Shown here: positions 36,160-46,280 of the stretch, piece by piece | How the letters are laid out: each line of letters begins with the position of its first letter | Numbering within the stretch: position 1 is the first letter of the stretch | Assembly: GCA_937899415.1 (NCBI GenBank) | Contig: CALBPI010000061.1 | Location: 1 to 64,000 of the forward strand | DNA: 64,000 nt | Direction of reading: 5' to 3' | Source of the DNA: an uncultured Gammaproteobacteria bacterium | Lineage (GTDB): Bacteria; Pseudomonadota; Gammaproteobacteria; Steroidobacterales; Woeseiaceae | The notes under the pieces: generated by a model | Database searches by the model: none | The model's input: the letters and a program-made list of their open reading frames with translations, nothing else | Told to the model about the DNA's origin: nothing | Made by a program: the position numbers and the translations under genes

Positions 36160-38358
36160 ATGAAGCGCACCACACACGCGGCGCAACTGACACGGACCCG
36201 ACACTCGTGGCGCAGCATTGCCGCTGCCTGCAGTCGTGCTTTTGGTATTGCCGCTCTGAGCTTTGCCATGTTCGTCCCGTCGGTTCAGGCCCAGGAAGAA
36301 GCTGCCAACGGGCTGCGCGACATCCAGATCCAGTCGCTGCCTGATCGCGGTATCGAGCTGCGACTCATCATGCGCGAAAGTGCGCCTGAGCCGCTGGCGT
36401 TCACGATCGATAGCCCCGCGCGTATCGTTCTCGACATTCCGGACACGGCGCTCGAGATCGGCACGCGTCGCCAGCAGGTAGACCTCGGCCCGCTCGACAC
36501 CGTACTTATGGCTGAAGCCGGTGGCCGAACGCGCGCCGTGCTTAACCTCTCGCAGCTCGTCGAATACGAGACGCGCGTCGCGGGCAACGCCATTATCGTG
36601 ACCCTGGCCGGTGGTGCCACGGGTGCCTCGACGGGTGCTACGACCTTCACGTCGGCACCGTCGTCGAGCCAGCAGGACTACTCCGGCCCGCGCGCCATCG
36701 ACAACGTCGACTTCCGCCGCACACGTGATGGCGGTGGCCGTATCGTCGTATCGTTGACAGATCCGTCGACGCCCGTCGATATCCGCCAGGAAGGCGGCCG
36801 CGTCATCGCACTGTTCAAGGGCACGCAACTGCCCGACGACCTGCTGCGTCGCCTCGACGTGCAGGACTTCGCAACGCCCGTCACCACGGTCGACACGATC
36901 CGTGTTAATGATGACGTTCGTCTCGTGATTTCTGCCGACGGTGCGTACGAGCAGCTGGCCTACCAGTCTGATGGCACCTTCGCCATCGAGATCACGGAAG
37001 TGGTCGACCAGGCAGCCGAAGGCGGCCTGTTCAGCGAGGACAAGGAATACTTCGGCGAGCGTGTCACGCTCAACTTCCAGGACATTGAAGTTCGTGCCGT
37101 ACTGCAGGTACTAGCCGAGATTTCAGGACGCAACATCGTTGTCTCGGACACGGTATCGGGCAGCCTCACGCTGCGCCTGAAGAACGTGCCCTGGGACCAG
37201 GCGCTCGACATCGTGATGACCACGCGTGGCCTCGACAAGCGCGAGAACGGTAACGTCATCATCGTCGCGCCGGCGACGGAGATTGCTGCACGTGAGCAGG
37301 CTGATCTCGAGTCGAAAGCCGCGATCCAGGAACTGGAGCCCGTGTACTCGGAATTCCTGCAGATCAACTACGCCAAAGCCGGCGACATGGCGACGCTCAT
37401 CAGCGACGGCATCCTCACCGAGCGCGGTGCGGTGTCGATCGATGAGCGCACCAACACGCTGCTGCTGCGCGACACGGCTGACAGCCTGCGCAACATTCGC
37501 CGACTCGTGCAGGAACTCGATATTCCCGTACAGCAGGTACTCATCGAGTCGCGAATCGTGACGGTCAACGACGACTTCACGCGTGAGCTCGGCGCACGCC
37601 TGGGCCTGACGGCACTCGACAGCTCGGACCCCGACAACCTCGTGGCCGTTACGGGTACCGCCAACAACGCCAACAACATTGTGGCGTCGGCAACGGATAA
37701 CATTGCTTCGGGCGTACCGACGTCACCGTTCCCCGTGAACGTCGGCACGGCCTTCGATCGCTACAACGTTAACCTGCCGATTGCCAACCCGGCCGGTACG
37801 TTTGCACTGGCCATTCTTGAGTCGGATTACATCGTCGACCTCGAGCTGTCGGCGCTGCAGGCTGAAGGTCGTGGTGAGATCGTATCGAGCCCGCGCGTGG
37901 TTACGGCCAACCAGACGGAAGCCGTGATCAAACAGGGTGTTGAGATTCCGTTCCAGGAAGCGGCGGCTAGTGGTGCGACGGCCGTAACCTTCAAGGAAGC
38001 GGTCCTGTCGCTGACAGTCACGCCGCAGATTACGCCTGATGGCAACATCGCCATGGACCTGCGCGTGAGTCAGGACACGGTCGGTCAGGTCTTCACCGTG
38101 ATCGGCGGTGGTGCGATCCCCAGTATCGACACCCGCGAAGTTGAGACGCAGGTGCTCGTCAACAACGGCCAGACCGTTGTACTTGGCGGCATCTACGAAA
38201 CCGAAGTGCGCGAGACCGTCTCGAAGGTACCGTTGCTCGGTGACATTCCGGGTCTGGGTCACCTGTTCAAGACGACTCAGCGTATCAATAACAAGTCGGA
38301 ACTCCTGATCTTCGTGACGCCGAAGATCCTTGAGGAAGGCTCGTTCATCAGCCCCTGA
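36160..38358 (+). CDS. pilQ: Type IV pilus secretin PilQ
   Basis: Outer-membrane channel for the pilus fibre. 732 residues: signal peptide ending at VPSVQAQ, two AMIN domains (about 50-130 and 185-285) that bind peptidoglycan, a secretin/TonB short N-terminal domain and N1 domain (about 310-480), and a C-terminal secretin domain ending with VPLLGDIPGLGHLFKT and LLIFVTPKIL. The ATG at 36160 has GGAGAA six bases upstream; an ATG at 36139 is in frame but less well placed. A strong terminator follows. Confidence 0.95.
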   Translation: MKRTTHAAQLTRTRHSWRSIAAACSRAFGIAALSFAMFVPSVQAQEEAANGLRDIQIQSLPDRGIELRLIMRESAPEPLAFTIDSPARIVLDIPDTALEIGTRRQQVDLGPLDTVLMAEAGGRTRAVLNLSQLVEYETRVAGNAIIVTLAGGATGASTGATTFTSAPSSSQQDYSGPRAIDNVDFRRTRDGGGRIVVSLTDPSTPVDIRQEGGRVIALFKGTQLPDDLLRRLDVQDFATPVTTVDTIRVNDDVRLVISADGAYEQLAYQSDGTFAIEITEVVDQAAEGGLFSEDKEYFGERVTLNFQDIEVRAVLQVLAEISGRNIVVSDTVSGSLTLRLKNVPWDQALDIVMTTRGLDKRENGNVIIVAPATEIAAREQADLESKAAIQELEPVYSEFLQINYAKAGDMATLISDGILTERGAVSIDERTNTLLLRDTADSLRNIRRLVQELDIPVQQVLIESRIVTVNDDFTRELGARLGLTALDSSDPDNLVAVTGTANNANNIVASATDNIASGVPTSPFPVNVGTAFDRYNVNLPIANPAGTFALAILESDYIVDLELSALQAEGRGEIVSSPRVVTANQTEAVIKQGVEIPFQEAAASGATAVTFKEAVLSLTVTPQITPDGNIAMDLRVSQDTVGQVFTVIGGGAIPSIDTREVETQVLVNNGQTVVLGGIYETEVRETVSKVPLLGDIPGLGHLFKTTQRINNKSELLIFVTPKILEEGSFISP

Positions 38359-38393
38359 CGTCGCGACGACCACCTCAGGGTGCGTATCATGCT

Positions 38394-38436
38394 GCCGCCG
38401 GCCCCGACTCTGTCGGGCGCCGGCGGCGGCGTTTTT
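38394..38436 (+). terminator. Rho-independent terminator after pilQ
   Basis: A long GC-rich stem: GCCGCCGGC then CCCGAC pairs with GTCGGG and GCCGGCGGC around a 3-nt loop (38394-38430), followed by five T residues. It separates the pil operon from aroK, although some read-through is likely because aroK starts only 19 bp later. Confidence 0.8.
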
Positions 38437-38454
38437 GTCTGAGCGGTTTGTGCG

Positions 38455-38976
38455 GTGAGTGAGCGGATTTTTCTCGTGGGCCCCATGGGTGCCGGCAAGT
38501 CAGCCGTCGGCAAGGCGCTCGCACGCTCACTGCGTCTCGACTTCGAGGACTCCGATCACGTCATCGAGGCGCGCACGGGCGTGGATATTGGCTTCATCTT
38601 CGAAAAAGAAGGTGAGCCCGGCTTCCGGCGGCGCGAAGCCGAGGTCATCGACAGCCTGAGCCGCCATGATGGCATCGTGCTGGCCACGGGTGGCGGTGCG
38701 GTCGTCACGCCCGCCAACCGGCGACGGCTCGGTCGCCGCGGCACTGTGGTGTACTTGTTTGCGACGCCCGAGCAGCAGTACGCGCGCGTGCGACACTCGA
38801 CGCACCGGCCGCTCCTCGACACCGATGACCCTCAGTCGGCACTGCGCAAACTGTTTGAAATCCGCGACCCGCTCTACCGCGGTATCGCCGACATCGTCGT
38901 CGAAACCGACGGCGCCCGCGTGGCCGAGGTGGCGGGCCGAATCCGCACGGAACTCGAGGCGCTCGGAGACCGCTGA
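38455..38976 (+). CDS. aroK: Shikimate kinase
   Basis: Fifth step of the shikimate pathway, phosphorylating shikimate with ATP. 173 residues with the P-loop [14 protein letters not shown], the shikimate-binding [13 protein letters not shown] and FRRREAEVI, the GGGAVV motif and the lid [20 protein letters not shown]. The GTG start at 38455 gives the usual N-terminus (SERIFLVGP). Followed 31 bp later by aroB, the standard arrangement after pilQ. Confidence 0.96.
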   Translation: MSERIFLVGPMGAGKSAVGKALARSLRLDFEDSDHVIEARTGVDIGFIFEKEGEPGFRRREAEVIDSLSRHDGIVLATGGGAVVTPANRRRLGRRGTVVYLFATPEQQYARVRHSTHRPLLDTDDPQSALRKLFEIRDPLYRGIADIVVETDGARVAEVAGRIRTELEALGDR

Positions 38977-39007
38977 ACCGGCGCCAAATGCGTTATCCTC
39001 GCGGGCC

Positions 39008-40093
39008 ATGAACGGCCCCAGCAACAGCACGACAGACACCCTGCGCGTCGATCTCGGCGAGCGCGCCTACGACATCCTGGTAGGCCAGGGACTCGTCAGC
39101 GCGCCAGCCTCTTTTGCGGGCGCGATCACGGGCCGCGATGTCCTTGTCGTGAGCAACGAGACCGTCGCACCGCTCTACGGCGAGGCGCTCCGCGCAGGCC
39201 TGGCCGACTACCGCGTGTCGGAGCACCTGCTGCCCGACGGTGAACAGTACAAGTCGCCCGAACAGGCACTTGGCATTATCGACACGGCGCTTGCCGCTGG
39301 TGCGGGTCGTGACCTTACGATCGTAGCCCTGGGTGGCGGTGTGGTTGGCGACATGGCCGGGTTTGCGGCCGCCTGCTTCATGCGTGGCATTCGTTTCGTG
39401 CAGGTCCCGACGACGCTGCTGGCACAGGTCGACTCATCCGTGGGCGGCAAGACGGGCGTTAATCACCCCGCGGGCAAGAACCTCATCGGCGCCTTTCACC
39501 AGCCCGTTCGCGTCGTCATCGACACGGACACGCTCAAGACGCTGCCGCCGCGCGAATATGCGGCCGGCCTGGCCGAGGTCATCAAATACGGGGCCATCAC
39601 CGACCTCGAATTCCTGGGCTGGCTCGAGCAGAACATGGACAGCCTGCGTCACGGCGACACCGAGGCGCTGCGCCACGCGATCGTGCGGTCGTGTGCGCTC
39701 AAGGCCGCGGTGGTCAGCGAAGACGAGCGCGAGGCAGGGCGCCGCGCGATCCTCAACTTCGGACACACCTTCGGGCACGCCATCGAGGCCTGCACGGGCT
39801 TCGGCCCCTGGCTGCACGGCGAAGCTGTGGGCGCAGGCATGCGCATGGCGGCGCGTATGAGCGACATCGATACCGAGAGCCGCGGCCGACTCGACGCGGT
39901 GATCGACGCCGCGGGACTGCCCAAACCGCCCGATGACATTGCGGCTGATGATTTGCTCGCGGCCATGGGCCACGACAAGAAGGTCCAGGCCGGCAAGATC
40001 CGGCTCGTGCTGCTCAAACGCCTGGGCGACGCGTGCCTGACCGACGACTACGATCCCGACCGGCTCTACGCCGTACTGGCCGGCCGTGGCTGA
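39008..40093 (+). CDS. aroB: 3-dehydroquinate synthase
   Basis: NAD-dependent second enzyme of the shikimate pathway. 361 residues with the family motifs PDGEQYKS, LGGGVVGDMAGFAAACFMRG, VPTTLLAQVDSSVGGKTGVNH and the zinc-binding RAILNFGHTFGHAIE. ATG at 39008; a longer frame runs antisense-free into aroK but lacks conservation. Its last eight bases overlap the dgt start. Confidence 0.96.
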   Translation: MNGPSNSTTDTLRVDLGERAYDILVGQGLVSAPASFAGAITGRDVLVVSNETVAPLYGEALRAGLADYRVSEHLLPDGEQYKSPEQALGIIDTALAAGAGRDLTIVALGGGVVGDMAGFAAACFMRGIRFVQVPTTLLAQVDSSVGGKTGVNHPAGKNLIGAFHQPVRVVIDTDTLKTLPPREYAAGLAEVIKYGAITDLEFLGWLEQNMDSLRHGDTEALRHAIVRSCALKAAVVSEDEREAGRRAILNFGHTFGHAIEACTGFGPWLHGEAVGAGMRMAARMSDIDTESRGRLDAVIDAAGLPKPPDDIAADDLLAAMGHDKKVQAGKIRLVLLKRLGDACLTDDYDPDRLYAVLAGRG

Positions 40094-41204
40094 GCTGGCG
40101 TCCTGGGCGGCGCACCCGGAGACGTCGGGCGGCCGGATTCACGACGAACCGGCGCCGCCGCGCCGTAACCCGTATCAGCGCGATCGTGATCGCATCGTGC
40201 ACAGCAATGCGTTTCGCAGGCTCATGTACAAGACCCAGGTGTTCGTCAATCACGAAGGCGACCACTACCGCACCCGGCTCACGCATTCGCTTGAGGTCGC
40301 ACAAATCGCGCGCACGATCGCGCTGGCGCTGGGACTTAACGAAACACTCACCGAAGCCATCTGCCTGGCACACGACCTGGGCCACACGCCCTTTGGTCAT
40401 GCCGGACAGGACGCGCTCAATGCCTGCATGCGTGAGCACGGCGGGTTCGAGCACAACCTGCAGTCGCTGCGCATCGTCGATGCGCTCGAGGAACGCTACG
40501 CCGACTTCGATGGGCTCAATCTGACCTTTGAGGCGCGTGAGGGCATCCTAAAACACTGCTCCAAACGCAACGCCGAAACACTGGGTGAGCTCGGTCGCCG
40601 ATTTATCGAGCGCACGCAGCCAGGCGCCGAGGCGCAGCTTGCCGATCTCGCGGACGCCGTGGCCTACAACAACCACGACGTCGACGACGGCTTGCGCGCC
40701 GGCCTGCTCGATATCGACGCGCTGCGATCAGAGCCACTGTTCGACGAACCCTATCGCGAAGTCACGGCCAAACACCCGGGCCTCGCGCGCGAACGGCTCA
40801 TTTACGAGGTGAAGCGGCGCATGATCGCGCGCGTGGTCTACGACCTCATCGACACGAGTCGCGCGCAGCTCGAGGCGGCGGCACCAGTCGACATCGAAGC
40901 CGTTCGCCAGCACGGGCAACGGCTCGTGGGCTTTTCCGAATCGGTCGGTGAACATCATCGCGCGCTCAAGCGTTTTCTCTACGCCAATCTCTACAACCAC
41001 CCCGACGTTGTTCGCATGCAAGACCGCGCGCGCGACATCGTGACGGCGCTCTATGAGACTTACACCGATGATCCGGCGCGCATCTCTGAGGAATTCGCGA
41101 CACGGGTCGCGGCCGGAGCACCATTGCACCGTGGCGTGGCCGACTACATCGCCGGTATGACCGACCGTTTTGCCATCACCTGCCACGAGCGATTGCAAGG
41201 TTAA
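40086..41204 (+). CDS. dgt: Deoxyguanosinetriphosphate triphosphohydrolase-like protein
   Basis: HD-superfamily dNTP triphosphohydrolase, 372 residues (the shorter subclass). The metal-binding motif is complete: YRTRLTHSLEVAQIA, then AHDLGHTPFGHAG, and the later DLADAVAYNNHDVDD Asp. N-terminal RNPYQRDRDRIVHSNAFRRL is typical. The GTG start at 40086 overlaps aroB by eight bases. In many gammaproteobacteria damX follows aroB; here it is dgt. Confidence 0.92.
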   Translation: MAELASWAAHPETSGGRIHDEPAPPRRNPYQRDRDRIVHSNAFRRLMYKTQVFVNHEGDHYRTRLTHSLEVAQIARTIALALGLNETLTEAICLAHDLGHTPFGHAGQDALNACMREHGGFEHNLQSLRIVDALEERYADFDGLNLTFEAREGILKHCSKRNAETLGELGRRFIERTQPGAEAQLADLADAVAYNNHDVDDGLRAGLLDIDALRSEPLFDEPYREVTAKHPGLARERLIYEVKRRMIARVVYDLIDTSRAQLEAAAPVDIEAVRQHGQRLVGFSESVGEHHRALKRFLYANLYNHPDVVRMQDRARDIVTALYETYTDDPARISEEFATRVAAGAPLHRGVADYIAGMTDRFAITCHERLQG

Positions 41205-41271
41205 ACGGGCCTTCGTCCACGGCCCGGGTAGGCTAGAATACGGCGCGGGACAAGCGGGGACACACCCAGCA

Positions 41272-41979
41272 GTGAGCAAAGATATCGCGGCCGAAGATCG
41301 CCTGATCTTCGCATTGGACGTGCCTGATGCCGACGCGGCGCGGGCGCTCGTCGATGAACTCGGCGATGCCGTCAGCTTCTACAAGATTGGTCTCGAGCTG
41401 GCCATGCGCGAGGGCTATTTCGAGCTGCTCGACTGGCTGATCGCCCGCGGCAAGAAGACCTTCATTGACGTGAAGCTGTTTGACGTACCGGCGACGGTGG
41501 CGGCTGCGGTTCGCAATCTGTCCGAACGCGGCGCGACCTTCTGCACCGTGCACGGCAACCAGTCGATCATGGAAGCCGCTGCCGCTGAGAAGGGCGACCT
41601 CAAAGTCCTCGGTGTCACGGTGCTGACTAGCCTCGACCGCGGTGATCTTGACGATCTTGGTTTCGACTGTGACATCAGCGAGCTCGTACTGTCGCGCGCC
41701 CGCCGTGCGCTCGCAGCCGGTTGCGACGGCGTGATTTCCTCGGGCCTTGAAGTGCCGCGTCTGCGTGCGCAGGTCGATGACCGCCTGCTCGTGGTCTGCC
41801 CGGGCATCCGCCCCGTCGAGAACCGCCCGGCTGATGACCAAAAGCGTGTCGTCAGCGTCGAGCAAGCCTTTGCCAACGGCGCCGACCACATCGTCGTTGG
41901 CCGGCCGATCCGCAACGCACCATCGCCGCGTGCAGCGGCGGAGTCGATCGTCGAGACCATTCGACAGCAATTCAATTAG
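41272..41979 (+). CDS. pyrF: Orotidine 5'-phosphate decarboxylase
   Basis: Last step of UMP synthesis. 235 residues with the catalytic [11 protein letters not shown] Lys/Asp motif, [16 protein letters not shown] at the start, [11 protein letters not shown] and the phosphate-binding [13 protein letters not shown]. The GTG at 41272 is the best start; a longer frame upstream crosses the gap after dgt and holds a GGGCC hairpin. The hemE gene follows after 20 bp. Confidence 0.96.
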   Translation: MSKDIAAEDRLIFALDVPDADAARALVDELGDAVSFYKIGLELAMREGYFELLDWLIARGKKTFIDVKLFDVPATVAAAVRNLSERGATFCTVHGNQSIMEAAAAEKGDLKVLGVTVLTSLDRGDLDDLGFDCDISELVLSRARRALAAGCDGVISSGLEVPRLRAQVDDRLLVVCPGIRPVENRPADDQKRVVSVEQAFANGADHIVVGRPIRNAPSPRAAAESIVETIRQQFN

Positions 41980-41999
41980 ACCTGGTATCAGGGACCCCC

Positions 42000-43070
42000 A
42001 TGAGCGAACTCAAGAACGATTTGCTGCTACGCGCGCTGATGCGCCAGCCCGTATCACGCACGCCCGCATGGATGATGCGCCAGGCGGGCCGTTACCTGCC
42101 CGAGTACCGGGCCACGCGCGCCGAGGCCGGTGACTTTATGTCGCTGTGCCGAAACGCCGACCTGGCCTGCGAAGTGACCTTGCAGCCGCTGCGTCGCTAC
42201 GCGTTTGATGCGGCCATCCTGTTCTCGGACATCCTCACGGTGCCTGACGCCATGGGGCTGGGCCTGTACTTCTCGGCGGGCGAAGGCCCGCGCTTCGAGC
42301 GACGCATCGAGCGCGCCGCCGATGTCGAGAAACTGCCTGTGCCCGACGTCGAGGACACGCTCGGCTACGTCACGAATGCGGTTCGCACCATCCGCGGTGC
42401 GCTCGAGGGCAGCGTGCCGCTCATCGGCTTCGCGGGCAGCCCCTGGACCGTAGCGACCTACATGGTCGAAGGCGGCAGCAGCAAGAACTACGAGAACATC
42501 AAAGGGCTGCTTTACAGCGACCCGAAGGCCGCCGATGCCCTCATCGCCAAGCTCGCGACCGTCACCACGAACTACCTCAACGCGCAGATTCGCGCGGGCG
42601 CGCAGGCGGTCATGGTCTTCGACACCTGGGGTTCAGTGCTTGAGCCTGAGGCCTATCGTCGCTTCTCGCTGTCGGGCATGCAGGCGATCGTTGATGGGTT
42701 GATTCGTCACCACGACGGGCGCGATGTCCCCGTGGTGTTGTTCACGAAAGGTGCGGGCACTAGACTCAACATCATGTCCGAAACGGGCTGCGATGCGCTG
42801 GGTGTTGACTGGACCACGGACCTGGCAGAGGCGCGTGAGATCACGGGCGACCGCGTGGCACTGCAGGGCAATATGGACCCGTCGCTGCTTTACGCAAGCG
42901 ACGATGCCATCCGCGCGGGTGTGAAGCGCGTACTCGACAGCTATGGCGACGGCCCGGGCCACGTGTTCAATCTCGGGCACGGCATCCATCCGGAAATCGA
43001 TCCGTCCAAAGTGGGCGTCATGGTGGACACAGTCCGCGAGTACAGCCCGCGCTTTCACAGTCCGGGTTGA
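42000..43070 (+). CDS. hemE: Uroporphyrinogen decarboxylase
   Basis: Decarboxylates uroporphyrinogen III to coproporphyrinogen III in haem synthesis. 356 residues, with the signature [20 protein letters not shown] (conserved Arg residues), [11 protein letters not shown] with the catalytic Asp, [19 protein letters not shown] and [13 protein letters not shown] at the end. ATG at 42000, normal length. Confidence 0.97.
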   Translation: MSELKNDLLLRALMRQPVSRTPAWMMRQAGRYLPEYRATRAEAGDFMSLCRNADLACEVTLQPLRRYAFDAAILFSDILTVPDAMGLGLYFSAGEGPRFERRIERAADVEKLPVPDVEDTLGYVTNAVRTIRGALEGSVPLIGFAGSPWTVATYMVEGGSSKNYENIKGLLYSDPKAADALIAKLATVTTNYLNAQIRAGAQAVMVFDTWGSVLEPEAYRRFSLSGMQAIVDGLIRHHDGRDVPVVLFTKGAGTRLNIMSETGCDALGVDWTTDLAEAREITGDRVALQGNMDPSLLYASDDAIRAGVKRVLDSYGDGPGHVFNLGHGIHPEIDPSKVGVMVDTVREYSPRFHSPG

Positions 43071-43078
43071 CGCAGGCT

Positions 43079-44332
43079 ATGGATCGCAACGCCGATCCGG
43101 ACCCGGTACGCCGCGCGCGACTCGCGCGCATGAAGTGGACGGCGCACGGCCTGCTGGTCGCGATGTTCGTGCTCTACCTCGTGACCGGCTATTACGAGGA
43201 CGCGCACCCGGCACTCGGCTATCTCCGCGCGTTCGCGGAAGCCGGTACTGTGGGCGCGCTCGCAGACTGGTTCGCCGTGACGGCGCTGTTTCGCGAACCC
43301 ATGGGTCTGCCGATCCCGCACACGGCCATCATCAAGCGGCGCAAGGACGACATCGGCGAAACACTGGCCGATTTCATTGCGACGCACTTCCTGACGCGCG
43401 ACGCGCTGTCGCCGCGTCTCGAGCGCATCGACGTCGCCGGCGTTGCCGCTGACTGGCTCGCGCGCGACAACAACGCGAATCGCCTTACCGAGGACGTCAT
43501 CCAGATCCTCGACCGTATTGTGGGCGGTGACGACAATACGGCCCTGCGCGCGCTCGTCAGCGATAACCTGTCGGCGGCCGTGGAGCGTGTGCGCGTGACG
43601 CCCTTGCTCGCGCGCGTACTCGAGCTGCTTGTCGTCAACGACCCCGATGACACCTTGCTGACCGGGCTCGTCACGCTGGCGCAGAACCAGTTCGACGAAA
43701 ACCGTGGCACGCTGCGCGATACGGTCGGCGACCGGACGCCCTGGTGGCTGCCGGGTTTTGTCGACGAGCGCATCTACGAAAAGCTGGTCAGCGAGGTCGA
43801 AACTGCGCTGGCCGACGAAGAAACGGATGGCGACAAACGCGCCCGCGAACACCTGCGGCGCTTTCTCATTGACCTCATCGATGCGCTGCGCAATGACGCC
43901 TCACTCGTGACGCGCGGCGAACAGCTCAAACAGGACCTGCTGCAACACCCGCAACTCAAGCGCTACCTCAACACGGTGACGCGAGATGTCTCGTCGTTCT
44001 TTGCCCGCGAAGTTCGCGATCCGGACTCTGCGTTCCGTAGACGCCTGGCCGCCGCGCTGGCCGGCATGGGCGCAGCACTCGCCGATGAACCCAATCTGCG
44101 CGACGAGATCAACACCTCACTACGTGACGCGGCCATCTATGTGCTCACGCGCTACCGCAACCGCATCACACGCGTGATCTCTGAAACCATCCAGGGCTGG
44201 GACGCCGACACGGCCGCCGACCTCATCGAAACGCGAGTCGGCCGCGACCTGCAGTTCATCCGCATTAACGGGACGCTCGTGGGCGGATTGGCCGGGCTTA
44301 CGCTGTATACGCTCTGGCACGCGTTGTTCTGA
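43079..44332 (+). CDS. DUF445 family inner-membrane protein (YjiN-like)
   Basis: A 417-residue DUF445 protein. It has an N-terminal membrane helix (GLLVAMFVLYLVTGYY), the family motif GALADWFAVTALFREPMGLPIPHTAII, given in part, a long helical cytoplasmic or periplasmic middle, and a C-terminal membrane helix (LVGGLAGLTLYTLWHAL). ATG at 43079 chosen; a TTG at 43067 overlaps the hemE stop. Function of the family is unknown. It is the last gene of the plus-strand run before a REP-like intergenic region. Confidence 0.85.
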   Translation: MDRNADPDPVRRARLARMKWTAHGLLVAMFVLYLVTGYYEDAHPALGYLRAFAEAGTVGALADWFAVTALFREPMGLPIPHTAIIKRRKDDIGETLADFIATHFLTRDALSPRLERIDVAGVAADWLARDNNANRLTEDVIQILDRIVGGDDNTALRALVSDNLSAAVERVRVTPLLARVLELLVVNDPDDTLLTGLVTLAQNQFDENRGTLRDTVGDRTPWWLPGFVDERIYEKLVSEVETALADEETDGDKRAREHLRRFLIDLIDALRNDASLVTRGEQLKQDLLQHPQLKRYLNTVTRDVSSFFAREVRDPDSAFRRRLAAALAGMGAALADEPNLRDEINTSLRDAAIYVLTRYRNRITRVISETIQGWDADTAADLIETRVGRDLQFIRINGTLVGGLAGLTLYTLWHALF

Positions 44333-44340
44333 GTACACGG

Positions 44341-44384
44341 GTCATTGCGAGGCCGCGAAGCGGCCGCGGCAACCTCCCAATGAT
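44341..44384 (+). repeat. REP-like palindromic element, copy 1
   Basis: A 44-bp element starting GTCATTGCGAG. Its core is a hairpin, GGCCGC-GAA-GCGGCC (44351-44365), set inside outer arms that pair partly (GTCATTG with CAATGAT). The same element occurs inverted at 44522-44565 with 37 of 44 positions identical. Confidence 0.75.
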
Positions 44385-44521
44385 ATTGTGTGGTTCACCA
44401 TCACGACCTGCTCACCATTCCCGCCAGCCCGCACCGCCGATCGGTGTTGTCGGGAACGCGTCCGGCAAACCCCTCCGATCCGGCGGGATGGCGGGGTAAT
44501 GGTTTTGTTTGGCTATACGAT

Positions 44522-44565
44522 GTCGTTGCGAGGTTGCCGCGCCTGCTTCGCAGGCTCGCAATGAC
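44522..44565 (-). repeat. REP-like palindromic element, copy 2 (inverted)
   Basis: Read on the minus strand it begins GTCATTGCGAG and has the core hairpin GCCTGC-GAA-GCAGGC. Compared with copy 1, two stem base pairs differ by changes on both sides (G-C to C-G and C-G to T-A), so base pairing is kept. The two copies face each other across 137 bp that contains no gene I can identify. Such pairs are known as REP doublets or tyrosine-transposase REPs; no rayT transposase is seen nearby. Confidence 0.75.
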
Positions 44566-44607
44566 GTTTCACGTTGAGAGATCGCCGCGGCGCTGCGCGC
44601 GCCGCCG

Positions 44608-46272
44608 TCAGGCGTCGCGGAGCTCGCGGCGCAGGATTTTGCCAACGTTGGTTTTGGGCAGCTCTTCGTCGCGGAAGACGACTTCTTTCGGGACCTTGTA
44701 GCCCGTCAGGTTTTCGCGGCAGTAGGCAATCACAGCTTTGGCATCCAGCGAAGGGTCGTCGGCAAAAACATAGAGCTTCACGATCTCGCCTGATTTTTCG
44801 TCGGGCTTGCCCACGGCTGCCGCCTCGATGATGCCTTGCATCTGTACCACGACGTCTTCGATTTCGTTGGGGTACACGTTGAAGCCCGAGACGAGAATCA
44901 TGTCTTTCTTGCGGTCTTCGATAAAGATGAAGCCCTTTTCGTCCATGCGGCCCACGTCGCCCGTGCGCAGCCAGTCGCCTTCCATGACGTTCTCGGTTTC
45001 TTCGGGGCGCTGCCAATAGCCCTGCATCACCTGCGGGCCGCGGATGCAGATTTCGCCGATCTCGCCAACGGCCAGATGGTTGCCGTCGTCATCCATGATG
45101 GCCACTTCTGTTGATGAGATCGGCAGACCGATGGCGCCTGTGTATTCGAGGTCTTCGGTGAACGGGTTGATGACGGCTGCTGGCGAGGTCTCTGTCAGAC
45201 CATAGGCCTGGATCAGCGGCGTGCCCGTCACCTGGTGCCATTTCTCAGCCACAGCGCGTTGGACCGCCATGCCGCCGCCGATGGTGATGCGCAGGTGTGA
45301 GAAGTCGAGCGATGCAAAACGCGGGTGACCGAGCAGCGCATTGAACAGCGTGTTCACACCCGTGAAGTAGGAAAACGGGTATTTCGCGAGCTCGTCGACG
45401 AAGCCGTCGAAATCGCGCGGGTTGGCAATGAGTACGTTGAGCCCGCCCTGTTCGAGCAGACTGAAGCAATTCCCTTCAAGCGAAAAGATGTGATAGAGCG
45501 GCAGCGCGCAGATACCAATGACGGGCGTATCGTCGAGCTTGTTGCCGAGCCAGGCGTTGGACTGCTGCACGTTGTGCACGAGGTTGCCGTGACTGAGCAT
45601 CGCGCCCTTGGCCACGCCCGTGGTGCCGCCCGTGTATTGCAGAAAGGCCAGGTCATCGAGGGTGATCTCGCGTCGCTCAATCGTTTTGCCTGCGCCGCCG
45701 GCGAGTGCCTGGCGGAAGGTCGCGGCGCCCGGCAGTGCAAACTCGGGCACCATCTTCTTGACGCGCTTCACGACGACGTTGGTGATCATGCGCTTCAGCC
45801 CGGGCAGCATGTCGCCGATCTGTGTCGTGATGACGTGCTCGAGGCCCGTCTTGTCGATAACCGCTGAAAGGGTCGAAGCAAAGTTTTCCACGATGACGAT
45901 GGCCTTTGCGCCCGAGTCGTTCATCTGGTGTTCGAGCTCCCGCTTCGTGTAGAGCGGGTTGACGTTGACGGCCACTAGCCCCGCACGCAGCACGCCGAAC
46001 AGCGCAATCGGATACTGCAGGATGTTGGGCATCATGAGCGCGACGCGCTCGCCCTTGGCCAGCCCCAGCTCGTGCTGCAGGTAGGCTGCGAACTGCGCCG
46101 AGAGCCGGTCGATGTCGGCGAAGCTCAGGGTCACGCCCATGTTGGCGTACGCCGGCTTGTCGGCGTGCTTCCGGCAGTTCTCTTCGATGAGGTCGCGCAA
46201 CGAATCGTAGCCCGCGTTGTCGATAAACTCGGGTGTGCCTTCGATGTACGAAGAAAGCCAGATCTTTTCCAT
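44608..46272 (-). CDS. fadD: Long-chain fatty acid--CoA ligase
   Basis: Activates fatty acids to acyl-CoA for beta-oxidation. 554 residues of the ANL adenylating family: P-loop-like QYTGGTTGVAKGAMLSH near residue 210, QAYGLTETSPAAV, LRTGDVGRMDEKGFIFIEDRKKD and the acyl-binding KMILVSGFNVYPNEIE, with Lys in GKILRREL at the end. ATG at 46272. Preceded by tesA, eight bases upstream on the same strand, so acyl-CoA synthesis and thioester hydrolysis genes are co-transcribed. Confidence 0.95.
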   Translation of the reverse strand: MEKIWLSSYIEGTPEFIDNAGYDSLRDLIEENCRKHADKPAYANMGVTLSFADIDRLSAQFAAYLQHELGLAKGERVALMMPNILQYPIALFGVLRAGLVAVNVNPLYTKRELEHQMNDSGAKAIVIVENFASTLSAVIDKTGLEHVITTQIGDMLPGLKRMITNVVVKRVKKMVPEFALPGAATFRQALAGGAGKTIERREITLDDLAFLQYTGGTTGVAKGAMLSHGNLVHNVQQSNAWLGNKLDDTPVIGICALPLYHIFSLEGNCFSLLEQGGLNVLIANPRDFDGFVDELAKYPFSYFTGVNTLFNALLGHPRFASLDFSHLRITIGGGMAVQRAVAEKWHQVTGTPLIQAYGLTETSPAAVINPFTEDLEYTGAIGLPISSTEVAIMDDDGNHLAVGEIGEICIRGPQVMQGYWQRPEETENVMEGDWLRTGDVGRMDEKGFIFIEDRKKDMILVSGFNVYPNEIEDVVVQMQGIIEAAAVGKPDEKSGEIVKLYVFADDPSLDAKAVIAYCRENLTGYKVPKEVVFRDEELPKTNVGKILRRELRDA

Positions 46273-46280
46273 GCGCCGTG

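Noticed and set aside
41206-41229. GGGCC hairpin before pyrF as a pyrimidine-dependent attenuator
   Set aside because: It has no T-run and no leader peptide could be recognised.
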